NCBI GenBank assembly: GCA_035284745.1
Contig: JAYKIL010000001.1
Span: 1-62,259, forward strand
Source: JAYKJB01 sp035284745 [NCBI: Candidatus Sericytochromatia bacterium]
GTDB taxonomy: Bacteria > Cyanobacteriota > Sericytochromatia > S15B-MN24
DNA: 62,259 nucleotides
Direction of reading: 5' to 3'
Shown: piece by piece, positions 18,519 through 26,235 of the stretch
How the letters are laid out: each line of letters opens with the position of its first letter
How positions within the stretch are numbered: the stretch's first letter is position 1
The notes under the pieces: model-generated
Seen by the model: only the letters and a program-made list of their open reading frames with translations
Database searches by the model: none
Told to the model about the DNA's origin: nothing
Program-made: the position numbers and the translations under genes

Positions 18519-19874
18519 GTGCTGCGCAACCCCACTCCGCCGGCCTTCCGGCACCCCATGCTCCATCTGGTGCTGGGGTGGGCGACGATTTTAGGCACGT
18601 TGGCACCATGCCCTGCGCCTGCGAGCCCCCGAAACATCTCGCAGTGGCCCACTTTTATCGGGTATGGCCCCATTGAAGTGCCGCCCCCGCCCGCCCGCTG
18701 GACGCGCGCGGCCTGGCTGGATAGCTTATTGGTTGAACGCTGGAAACAAAACCCGCCTCCGGGTGCTGGGCGTGCGCTCAGCGCATTGAAAAACAGCACG
18801 CCCCTGCTGCTCTGGAATCGTTGGGCACAAGAACCCATTGCGGCATTCGACCGCTTGGATCCACCCCGCGCCGCACGGGCACTGGCCTATAGCAGCGTGG
18901 TCAGCTATGAAATCTTGCGCTGCATTGAGATGAACACCCGTCGCGCCCCCCATCGCCCCCGCGATCCCAACCATGGCAGGGCGCGCGCTGATTACCCCGA
19001 CGATCTGGCCGCTCTCAGCGCGGGCCAAAGCCTCATCCTTGGCGATTTCTTCCCCGATTGGGACCACAACTTGACCCGCCGAGCCCGCGCCACTGCCTGG
19101 TTGCACGTGGCAGATGGCACGGCCTTCCCGACGGATATTCAAAACGGCTGGCAGATAGGCGACCATATCGCCCGGGCTGCGCTGCGACGCCTCCGACAGG
19201 ATCCACAGCCGCGCGCCAACCGGGTACCCCTCTGGGCGTTAAGCCCGGACGCCGGGCAATGGCAGACCTGGCTGGAACACCCTTACAATTCGCGTCCAAG
19301 GGTCCCACGCACCGTCGAACGGCCGTCTTTACCCCTCAGGCTGACCATTCGGAAACGGAACCTGATGGTGAAATGGCTGAATGCTGATCCAGCACGGATG
19401 TGGCACGAACGTGTGACTGCTTTGTGCATGAAAAACAGTCGAGGACAATTGGAAACCGCTTATATCCTGGCCTGCACCAGCATGGCCATGCAAGATGCCG
19501 CCATTCACGCGTGGCGGGCGCACCCTCTGATGGCTGAGGTGCCTCCTCAAGCCGCGCTCTCAAGAACGAACCCCGCGTTGCCTCCTCCCGATCACCCCGC
19601 CTATGCCGCGGCGACAGCAGCCATCGCGTATGCCGCAGCCACGGTGGCGGGGGAATTTTTTCCGAGGCACAAAAACGAATTACTCCAAGGGGCGAAAGAG
19701 GCATCCCAAGCACTCCTCGACGCAGGCTGGTGCGACGCCGGCGATCGCCACAGCGGGGAAGCACTGGGACGGGCGATCGGAGTCCGTTTTTCCAAAAAGC
19801 CCGTCGCTTGGACCCCCCCGGGTGATTGCGAGGGCCACGGATCAGTGTTCGTGGCGACGAGTCATAGCAGGTAA
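18519..19874 (+). CDS. Vanadium haloperoxidase/PAP2-like protein, probably inactive
   Basis: A 451-aa exported protein: signal-like stretch MLHLVLGWATILGTLAP from Met14 (an alternative start at 18558). The all-helical body and the order of motifs resemble bacterial vanadium-chloroperoxidase relatives, with an ARALAYSSVVSYEIL helix near residue 125, DHPAYAAATAAIAYAAATVA in place of HPSYPSGHA, and DRHSGEALGRAIG in place of the family HWRFDxxxGxxLGRxVA. The Ser-Gly-His that contacts phosphate or vanadate is absent while the later His is kept, so catalysis is doubtful. The family call is by motif order only. It overlaps the convergent Fur-family gene by 33 bp. Confidence 0.5.
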   Translation: MLRNPTPPAFRHPMLHLVLGWATILGTLAPCPAPASPRNISQWPTFIGYGPIEVPPPPARWTRAAWLDSLLVERWKQNPPPGAGRALSALKNSTPLLLWNRWAQEPIAAFDRLDPPRAARALAYSSVVSYEILRCIEMNTRRAPHRPRDPNHGRARADYPDDLAALSAGQSLILGDFFPDWDHNLTRRARATAWLHVADGTAFPTDIQNGWQIGDHIARAALRRLRQDPQPRANRVPLWALSPDAGQWQTWLEHPYNSRPRVPRTVERPSLPLRLTIRKRNLMVKWLNADPARMWHERVTALCMKNSRGQLETAYILACTSMAMQDAAIHAWRAHPLMAEVPPQAALSRTNPALPPPDHPAYAAATAAIAYAAATVAGEFFPRHKNELLQGAKEASQALLDAGWCDAGDRHSGEALGRAIGVRFSKKPVAWTPPGDCEGHGSVFVATSHSR

Positions 19875-20336
19875 ACGCGCTTCCCCTGCCTGCTGGCAAT
19901 CTTCACACAAGCCCGTAAACTCCAAGCGATGAGACTCGATGGCAAAACGAGACTGAGCAGCAATGACCTGCTCGATCAACTCCATCCCTGGGCAATGCAC
20001 TTCATCGATGGCCCCACACACGCGACACACCAAATTATGGTGACAGTGTTGCAACTGGTGGCGATGACAGCTGTCTTCCGGGCCCAACTGACATTTGCGA
20101 AACTTGCCCGTTGAAAGGACACGATGCGCCAGATCATTGTCTTCGAGAGTTTGCAAAATACGATACATACTGACCACATCGCCTTTTTCACCCTGGTCTC
20201 GCAGGCATTCAGCCAATTCATAAGGCGAAAGGGGCACCTGCGCACGGTCGAGCGCCTCCAAAACGAGACGACGAGGCCGAGTCTGCCGGTATCCCCGCGA
20301 TTTAAGGAGGGCCATGGCGGTATCGGGATAAGACAT
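19842..20336 (-). CDS. Fur-family metal-responsive repressor
   Basis: A 164-aa regulator. The winged helix is RQTRPRRLVLEALDRAQVPL to VSMYRILQTLEDNDLAHRV; the dimerisation and metal part has HRHQLQHCHHNLVCRVCG and GLCEDCQQ, giving two CxxC pairs for the structural zinc and a histidine-rich regulatory site. The pattern H-x-H-x2-Q-H-C-H-H-N-L-V-C is closer to Zur or Fur than to PerR, but the metal cannot be decided from sequence. ATG 20336 follows GGGGGAAA; the 82-residue upstream extension is not convincing. It is divergent from the symporter gene, with a shared 163-bp control region. Confidence 0.88.
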   Translation of the reverse strand: MSYPDTAMALLKSRGYRQTRPRRLVLEALDRAQVPLSPYELAECLRDQGEKGDVVSMYRILQTLEDNDLAHRVLSTGKFRKCQLGPEDSCHRHQLQHCHHNLVCRVCGAIDEVHCPGMELIEQVIAAQSRFAIESHRLEFTGLCEDCQQAGEARLPAMTRRHEH

Positions 20337-20435
20337 AAACAATTTCCCCCAATGGTACCCATCATACCAAGGGGCGCCCAAAGACGTTTTGCCAAATTCC
20401 GGTCCGCCCCCGCAAGTGGCACACCCGCGGAAAGA

Positions 20436-20462
20436 AAACAATAGTTGTTTGTGCGGGTATAC
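20436..20462. promoter_or_regulatory. Inverted repeat and −10-like box between fur-family and symporter genes
   Basis: AAACAA-TAG-TTGTTT (20436-20450) is a perfect 6+6 inverted repeat, followed by CGGGTATAC (20454-20462), a 9-mer also seen at 15635 and 37345. It lies about 40 bp before the symporter start and 100 bp before the divergent regulator, a plausible operator for autoregulation and symporter control. Confidence 0.4.
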
Positions 20463-20499
20463 GGGGGGGTGCGACAAACCCCACCGGGGTGAGAGGGCC

Positions 20500-21912
20500 A
20501 TGACCTTATTTGTATTTCTGCTCACGATGCTGGTGTTTACCACCGTAGGGCTCGCTTCTGCGACACGAAGCCGGCATACCAAGGGAGATTACTATCTGGC
20601 GAGCCGTGACGTATCGCCCGCCTTGGTGGGCCTTTCGGCGATTGCAACAAATAACTCGGGCTATATGTTCATCGGATTAATGGGCTTCACGTACTCCCTT
20701 GGTTTCGCCTCCTTATGGCTGATGGTGGGTTGGATCCTGGGTGACTTCTTGACCTCGTTCTTTGTTCACCGTCGCTTACGCGAGGCCTCGGTGAGGTGCC
20801 AAGAGATCACTTTTTCTGGCACATTGGCCGCATGGGCAAACCCCAAGTTTACGTGGCTGCGGCGAGCAGGGGCTTTCATCACGCTGTTGTTTTTGGGAGC
20901 CTACGCAGCGGCCCAGTTCAAATCGGGGGGGAAAGCACTGCATGCGATCCTTCACTGGCAACCAGAAACGGGCGCCCTCATTGTTGCCATCTTGGTGGCA
21001 CTTTACTGTCTGGCCGGAGGGATCAGAGCATCTATTTGGACTGATGCCGCGCAATCGATGGTGATGATGGGCGCGATGGGAGTGCTTTTTTCTACGGCCA
21101 TCAACGCGGTGGGCGGTCTTCAAGGTGCGTGGAGCGGCTGGCAGAATATTCCGGGCTTTCTTGACCCGTTCCCGGCCAGTATGGGTGGCCCTGTTTGGGT
21201 GAGTGGCGTGCTCTTCATCGTCGGTTGGCTGTTTGCAGGGATGGGCACCATCGGTCAGCCTCACATTATGGTTCGCTTTATGACCCTCGATACCCCCCGC
21301 CATTTGCTGCAAGCGCGCCTCTGGTACTACGGGTTCTATGTTCTGTTCTATGGGCTCGCGGCAGGCGTCGGTCTATTTTCTCGGCTGATATTGCCGGAAC
21401 TCTCTACGCTGGACCCCGAATTGGCCCTGCCCACGATGGCCCGAGAAATGTTACATCCTGCGGGCGTTGGGCTCGTATTGGCTGGCATCTTCGCGGCCAC
21501 CATGTCTACCGCCGACTCGCTCGTTTTGAGCTGCTCAGCGGCGATCACCCACGATCTATGGCCTCAGCGCTTCGAACACCCTTCTCAATTAAAGGTCGTC
21601 ACCATCGCTGTGGTTCTGGCCGCCTTGTTCTTGGCGTGGATGGGTCCGAGCAGCGTCTTTGCACTGGTGATCTTCGCGTGGTCCGCGCTCGCAAGCGCGT
21701 TCGGTCCACTGTTATGGGTCTTGGCCAGAGGGCATACCGTGGGGGAACGGGAGGCGCTTCTTATGATGTGCAGCGGCCTCACCGTCGCCCTCCTTTGGCG
21801 CTATACAGGGTGGCAAGACGTCATTTACGAGGGCCTGCCCGGCATGTTGGCCGGCTGGCTCGTCTTTTGCCTCAGCCGTTGGACGGGTGAAAAAGCAGAA
21901 AAAAACGCCTGA
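20500..21912 (+). CDS. Sodium/solute symporter (SSS family, PutP-like)
   Basis: A 470-aa polytopic transporter of the SSS family. Features typical of PutP-like members are DYYLASRDVSPALVGLSAIA (TM1 sodium site region), NNSGYMFIGLMGFTYSLG, GGIRASIWTDAAQSMVMMGA and a late FAATMSTADSLVLSCSAAI containing the second sodium-site serines. The substrate is probably proline or another small organic solute but cannot be fixed. ATG 20500 after GAGAGGG is used; the 37-residue extension upstream is not membrane-like. Divergent to a Fur-family regulator. Confidence 0.9.
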   Translation: MTLFVFLLTMLVFTTVGLASATRSRHTKGDYYLASRDVSPALVGLSAIATNNSGYMFIGLMGFTYSLGFASLWLMVGWILGDFLTSFFVHRRLREASVRCQEITFSGTLAAWANPKFTWLRRAGAFITLLFLGAYAAAQFKSGGKALHAILHWQPETGALIVAILVALYCLAGGIRASIWTDAAQSMVMMGAMGVLFSTAINAVGGLQGAWSGWQNIPGFLDPFPASMGGPVWVSGVLFIVGWLFAGMGTIGQPHIMVRFMTLDTPRHLLQARLWYYGFYVLFYGLAAGVGLFSRLILPELSTLDPELALPTMAREMLHPAGVGLVLAGIFAATMSTADSLVLSCSAAITHDLWPQRFEHPSQLKVVTIAVVLAALFLAWMGPSSVFALVIFAWSALASAFGPLLWVLARGHTVGEREALLMMCSGLTVALLWRYTGWQDVIYEGLPGMLAGWLVFCLSRWTGEKAEKNA

Positions 21913-21928
21913 CTTCGCAGTCAGACGT
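21898..21928 (-). terminator. Rho-independent terminator of tRNA-Phe
   Basis: On the minus strand a 10-bp stem (ACGTCTGACT / AGTCAGGCGT, one G·T pair) with a GCGA tetraloop is followed by a run of seven T. It begins 5 bp after the tRNA 3' end and overlaps the end of the convergent symporter gene. Confidence 0.85.
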
Positions 21929-21932
21929 TAAA

Positions 21933-22008
21933 TGGTGGCCAGAGGCAGAATCGAACTGCCGACACTGCGATTTTCAGTCGCATGCTCTACCAACTGAGCT
22001 ATCTGGCC
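21933..22008 (-). tRNA. tRNA-Phe (GAA)
   Basis: A 76-nt cloverleaf with acceptor GGCCAGA/TCTGGCC, D-loop AGTTGGTA, anticodon loop CTGAAAA (GAA) and T-arm GTTCGATTC. The CCA end is encoded. It has its own promoter and terminator. Confidence 0.97.
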
Positions 22009-22027
22009 GAAACCAATTGAGGGGCCA

Positions 22028-22056
22028 ATCGTAGCAGATTCACCTCAGTGACGCAA
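22028..22056 (-). promoter_or_regulatory. Promoter of tRNA-Phe
   Basis: On the minus strand TTGCGT (22056-22051), a 17-bp spacer and TACGAT (22033-22028) end 19 bp before the tRNA 5' end. Confidence 0.6.
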
Positions 22057-22065
22057 GGTCGCCGG

Positions 22066-23145
22066 CTACGGTTTAAGCGTAAATTGATGAACCACCTTGG
22101 CACCGCTGTCGAGCACCAGCAAAGTCCCTCGCACCGTCAATCCGAGCGCCTTGGCCGAACTCACATTGTCCAGATCCATCACCCGATCAATCCCGGAACC
22201 CTTCACTGAGACCCGGGTGCCAGAACGCAGGGAGTAGGTCAAATTGTTGGTCTCATCCTTCACCTCATCGGCGACTTCAAAGGCACTCCCAGGGGCTTTT
22301 CGCAAAAACTTGCCCGTGGCATCAAACGTGTAGCGATCGCGCCCATCCGCCACCACCACGTTCGTTCCATCCACCGACAAACTCGTTCCAGAACGAGGCA
22401 AACGGCTGATCACAGAGTCGCCGAATCGGGACACTTCATCCCCCGTGGTGGCATTGTAAACCACCACCACCGCCCGTTCCAGCATCACGAACTTCGACAC
22501 TTTGCCCAGAACATACACTTGGTTATTCGCCACAGCCATGGCCGTCACCGACTTAAACCGGGTGGCCCCGAAGGTGCCCTCGTTTTCGAGATAAGGACCC
22601 GACACCGGAGAGTTCCCACCCGTTGATTCTCCAATGTTCAGCGTAAATGCCTTATCAGCCAACGGCTTTTCTGCACTGAACGGAATGTTGTAGCGAGAGA
22701 TCGACTCAAAACCGTCCGCCGTGACATCGACCCACACCTGAGTGTCCATAATGCCACTGATCACAAACTCGCCGACATCATTGGTCAGGGTCGTCTGCGA
22801 TCCGATCGATACCTTCGCCTTGGCGATCGGACGACCCTCCGGATCTTGTATGACCCCTCGCAAGACATAGCCCGCCCCCGACGTCACGGTGTCAGATGCC
22901 GTTGGGTCAAGCCCCACCCCCTCTGAGGCAGCCGGCGTCAGTACCGGCGCAACGTCGCCGGTCGGGACGGCACCAAAATCGTCCGCAGGGAACAACGAAT
23001 CATCACCGGCCGCGTAATCGCCTGCCGGCCCAAAGTCCTCCCCAAAAGTTCCATCGCCCGGCAAAGCAACCTGATTCGCTGCACCGCCGCAACCTGCCAG
23101 CAGTGAGGCCATCAAAGTGGTCAAGACAACTTTTTGGATAGACAT
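22066..23145 (-). CDS. Lipoprotein with carboxypeptidase-regulatory-like domain
   Basis: A 359-aa protein with a lipobox (MASLLAGCGG) after a start at ATG 23145 preceded by GGAGGAG. After an acidic, Gly-rich linker (residues 25-70) comes a CarboxypepD_reg/Cna-B-like beta-sandwich: YVLRGVIQDPEGRPIAKAKV, TLTNDVGEFVISGI and ADGFESISRYNI. The C-terminal 190 residues read as short beta strands (NNQVYVLGKVSKFVMLER, DGTNVVVADGRDRYTFD) consistent with a small propeller, no family assigned. Probably an outer-surface lipoprotein. tRNA-Phe lies behind it on the same strand. Confidence 0.75.
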   Translation of the reverse strand: MSIQKVVLTTLMASLLAGCGGAANQVALPGDGTFGEDFGPAGDYAAGDDSLFPADDFGAVPTGDVAPVLTPAASEGVGLDPTASDTVTSGAGYVLRGVIQDPEGRPIAKAKVSIGSQTTLTNDVGEFVISGIMDTQVWVDVTADGFESISRYNIPFSAEKPLADKAFTLNIGESTGGNSPVSGPYLENEGTFGATRFKSVTAMAVANNQVYVLGKVSKFVMLERAVVVVYNATTGDEVSRFGDSVISRLPRSGTSLSVDGTNVVVADGRDRYTFDATGKFLRKAPGSAFEVADEVKDETNNLTYSLRSGTRVSVKGSGIDRVMDLDNVSSAKALGLTVRGTLLVLDSGAKVVHQFTLKP

Positions 23146-23360
23146 CGGGGGTCTCCTCCCGCACGGACGATTGAACAGTTCATTCACAACCAAGGGTGTT
23201 ATAGACAGCAAACATCGAAACCGACTTAAGCTTAAGGATTTTATTAGTTAAAATTTAGTTAAAACGACACTTTCGTTTTTTTTCTGCATCACCGCATCGC
23301 TTCAAGCTGCCTCGGGTACATTTTTATCGAGACAGGGTTTTGCTGAGTGAGGATTTTTAC

Positions 23361-24935
23361 GTGAACGGTGCGATCGCAGACCAGCAGACGATGTTCACAG
23401 AACTTTTCAATACGTTGCTCGATCTTGCCAACGAAGGTTTCGGGGGTAAGGCGGTTTTGGCCTTTTACACGGATGATGCCCTTGTGGCGTGCCAAGGGAA
23501 GGTGGTTCCGCGCGTCGAAATTGATGAAGACGAATTCGGGGTCACCTTCGCGGCGGTGGATGCCATTGAGAGTGAGAATCGAACGTCGGATCACATTCGA
23601 CGCCCTCACATCTCGGGCGCCGAAGCCTTGACGATCGCGGCGGACGATCGCGACCATATTGTTGTGTGGTTTCGCTGCAACGAGACAAACACCGAGCAAC
23701 CCCTCTGCGTCGCCACGGGTTGGAAGTGCCAGGCAGGGCGCTGGCTCATCAGCTGGATGACAGTCCAACCCACGCAGGCATCGTGGTCGTTTGCGCAGGG
23801 CCGCATGATGGCAGCGGCTGATGCGGCATACATTGAAGGAGCCCGTTTCCTCACGCCACGGACTTGGCTCGACCTTGGCTGGTACCGTGTGCACGGCCAT
23901 CGCAAACCCACGCTCGATATTCTGCCCGGCGCCCGCTTTGCCTGTCACAATTCATCCGCGTGTTGTCGGATAGGGTTTAACGTCAAGGTGCCCGCCCACG
24001 CACAGCACGTGATCGACGCGATTCCCTGGGAGCGCCACGCTCCTCATCTCGCCGGAACCCGTTTACCCGCGGCCGACGACAAACAACTGTTGTTAAAGAA
24101 CAGTGATGAGACCTGCCGATTTTTGGACGAGAAAGGCCACTGTCGCATTCACGCTGCCTGCGGACGCGCAGTATTTCACGTCTGCGCAACCTATCCCATA
24201 TTTTTCATCGACACCCCCGATGGCGTGGATGTCACGGGCTCGCAGACGTGCAGCAGTTTCCGCGGGGGACTGGGTCCTTTGCTCGAAGAACGCCACGAAG
24301 ACCTTTACGCCCGATTGGCGTTGACCCCCCGCGACACATCAGAACAGACGTATTTTATCGACAACGAAAACAAAACGACGTCCTGGGAACACTTCCGACA
24401 TTTGGAAAAATCTCTCGTGAACATTCTGTTGCAAGAGGAACTTCCCTTGGCCGAGCGCCTCTGGCAAGGCTGTTTGCTTTTCGACCAGGAAGAAGACCAC
24501 ACGGGTGGAAAATATCCCGACCGCCCCTACGCCCCGCAGGCAGACGATCTCCCCGAATGGCTCGCCACGCTAGACATCTGGAGAGCGGGTTTCACGGAAG
24601 ATGATGCTGTTGAGCCCACGGAAACCCGCCCGCTGTTTCCGCAGGAAACGCGCTTTTTGACGGAGATCTTACTCCACTTGCTGATCGGAAAAACGGTGTC
24701 TCGGCCACACGGGCTTCGAATGGCCCATCACCTCAATGTATTGGTTTTCCACGGGGCCAGCGAGGCAATTTTTCAGATGACCCGCCCCGGCGAACCCCTA
24801 CCCCCAGAAGGCTGGTGGCAGATTAATTCACACCTTCAACATAAGAATTTGTTGAGCCACATCTTGGAAACCCCCAGCATCAAGGAATGGGCCCGGCGTA
24901 AAGATTTGATGGCGTATTTGCTCTCACCCCGCTGA
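23361..24935 (+). CDS. FliB/YkgJ-like cysteine-cluster protein, copy 1
   Basis: A 524-aa protein. From residue about 188 it carries the YkgJ-type Fe/Zn-binding domain found in flagellin lysine-N-methylase FliB: FACHNSSACC (Cys195, Cys201-202), CRFLDEKGHCRIH (Cys252, Cys261), then ACGRAVFHVCATYP and a further Cys in SQTCSSF. The usual CxxCxxCC is CxxSxxCC here. The first 185 residues and the helical C-terminal 180 residues are shared in outline with the paralogue at 26236-27840. GTG 23361 has GTGAGGA 8 nt upstream; the TTG at 23340 is the alternative. Methylase activity is inferred only from the FliB resemblance. Confidence 0.65.
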   Translation: MNGAIADQQTMFTELFNTLLDLANEGFGGKAVLAFYTDDALVACQGKVVPRVEIDEDEFGVTFAAVDAIESENRTSDHIRRPHISGAEALTIAADDRDHIVVWFRCNETNTEQPLCVATGWKCQAGRWLISWMTVQPTQASWSFAQGRMMAAADAAYIEGARFLTPRTWLDLGWYRVHGHRKPTLDILPGARFACHNSSACCRIGFNVKVPAHAQHVIDAIPWERHAPHLAGTRLPAADDKQLLLKNSDETCRFLDEKGHCRIHAACGRAVFHVCATYPIFFIDTPDGVDVTGSQTCSSFRGGLGPLLEERHEDLYARLALTPRDTSEQTYFIDNENKTTSWEHFRHLEKSLVNILLQEELPLAERLWQGCLLFDQEEDHTGGKYPDRPYAPQADDLPEWLATLDIWRAGFTEDDAVEPTETRPLFPQETRFLTEILLHLLIGKTVSRPHGLRMAHHLNVLVFHGASEAIFQMTRPGEPLPPEGWWQINSHLQHKNLLSHILETPSIKEWARRKDLMAYLLSPR

Positions 24936-24958
24936 TTCGGAACGGGGCCTGTCACCCA

Positions 24959-25687
24959 CTACAGCAATCGATCGAGTTCCAAGCGACTGGACTGCCCCAC
25001 TTCGAGGTCGTCGGTACGACTTTGCGCCTTACCGGCCACGACCACATTGTCCAAAATCTGAATCCCGGAGGTACAAGGACCGCGCACCCCTGTTGACAGT
25101 GCGACAATCGTAATGACATTTTTTCCTGGCTGAAGGGGCAAATTCGCAACGGTTCCCCGATTCGTCAAACGCACACTTTCGAGCCCGGGAACCACCCGAC
25201 CATTCAGCATGATGCGGATATAATCTCCATCTTCTTCCTGTTCGTCCCAGAAGCGAATTCGCACGGTTCCTGCCTTTACCGTGGCATCAGCCGACGATAG
25301 AGAGGACGGGCTTGGCTGCGGTGCAGGGGGCGGCGCGTTCACGTCAGATGGGGGCGACGGCGCCGGCCGTTTAAAAGGCTTTGGCCAGGTAACCGGCGGT
25401 GACTGCCTCATCAGGGGGTTGTGCGGTCGAGGCAACGGCGGAGGCGGCGGAGGCGGCAGCGGCGGAGGCGGAGGGGGTAAAGGCACCGGCGGAGGCGGAG
25501 GGGGTAAAGGCACCGGCGGAAGTGGCGGAGGAGGCGGTGAAACAAACGAATCTGCCCCGTAGGAAGCGGACACCGGCGAGGGGGCAGCCCCCAGATGGCC
25601 GACAGCAGCCTGCGGATGCCCAAAAGCGGTGGCCCCCGCAAGCGTTTGCGGAGACGGCATTCTCAATGACAAGCCCCAGTCGCGCAT
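24959..25687 (-). CDS. Proline-rich protein with C-terminal beta-sandwich
   Basis: A 242-aa protein without a clear signal peptide. Residues 50-130 are almost pure proline with V, L and S (tandem VPLPPPPP units). The C-terminal 100 residues form a compact beta domain: VRIRFWDEQEEDGDYIRIML, then NGRVVPGLESVRLTNRG and PGKNVITIVALSTG. The D-x-x-x-E-D-G-D acidic stretch resembles calcium-binding extracellular beta-sandwich modules, a similarity only. ATG 25687 follows GAAAGGG. It is convergent with the FliB-like gene (23 bp) and last in the long minus-strand run. Confidence 0.7.
   Translation of the reverse strand: MRDWGLSLRMPSPQTLAGATAFGHPQAAVGHLGAAPSPVSASYGADSFVSPPPPPLPPVPLPPPPPPVPLPPPPPPLPPPPPPPLPRPHNPLMRQSPPVTWPKPFKRPAPSPPSDVNAPPPAPQPSPSSLSSADATVKAGTVRIRFWDEQEEDGDYIRIMLNGRVVPGLESVRLTNRGTVANLPLQPGKNVITIVALSTGVRGPCTSGIQILDNVVVAGKAQSRTDDLEVGQSSRLELDRLL
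25461..25514. repeat. Two tandem 27-bp units coding VPLPPPPPP
   Basis: The 27-bp unit at 25461-25487 is repeated directly at 25488-25514 inside the proline-rich gene, flanked by degenerate GGCGGA triplet runs. Such units expand and contract by slippage. Confidence 0.8.
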
Positions 25688-25786
25688 AGAACCCTTTCAC
25701 GATACAGATCATTTATCGCAGGGGTGCGCGGATACCTTCTTGTGATGACCCCAAGTTTTTATTAAAGCTCAGTAAAGCCGTCGTCT

Positions 25787-26176
25787 TTACCCCTCGTGAT
25801 CAGAGCGGTGCTCCGCTTGACGGCGCTCGATCTGCCTGTTGGCTTTCAGAATGTCTTCCCGTTCGAGTTCGCGGACTTCCGCTTGTCTCTCATCACGTAA
25901 CTTTTCCTCGCGACGCATAAAGGCAGACAACATCCCCAAACCAAGAAAGTGAGAGATCCGGGTGACGATACTCTTGAGCTGCTGGAGTGGTTTTGAAAAC
26001 CACTGAGTGCCCGTCGAAGACACATCTTCAACAACCCCCTTCACGTGCTGGAAAAGGGCCGTGTCCATCAAACGACCCGTCAGGCCCGTTCTGCGCGGTT
26101 CATTCGTTTGTTTTTTAGCGGTGGCCGTCACGGACGACGACGGAGCATTAGAATTGATTGGTTCCATCATAGTCAT
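25787..26176 (-). CDS. Small helical protein of unknown function
   Basis: A 129-aa protein from ATG 26176 (further ATG codons at 26170 and 26167). Its N-terminus MTMMEPINSNAPSSSVTATA is rich in Ser, Thr and Asn with no signal peptide. The middle has an amphipathic segment LQQLKSIVTRISHFLGLGML, and residues 90-129 are a charged coiled-coil-like helix (REEKLRDERQAEVRELERED). No family recognised. It lies 60 bp behind FliB-like copy 2 on the same strand. Confidence 0.5.
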   Translation of the reverse strand: MTMMEPINSNAPSSSVTATAKKQTNEPRRTGLTGRLMDTALFQHVKGVVEDVSSTGTQWFSKPLQQLKSIVTRISHFLGLGMLSAFMRREEKLRDERQAEVRELEREDILKANRQIERRQAEHRSDHEG

Positions 26177-26235
26177 ATTATCGCCGGCACGCCGCTCAAA
26201 CTTGCGTTGCCCAGAATTGTTCGCAACACGCGCCT

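Noticed and set aside
25440-25540. Possible CRISPR array
   Set aside because: The repeats are coding proline triplets in tandem without spacers. No CRISPR-like repeat-spacer pattern was seen anywhere in the window.
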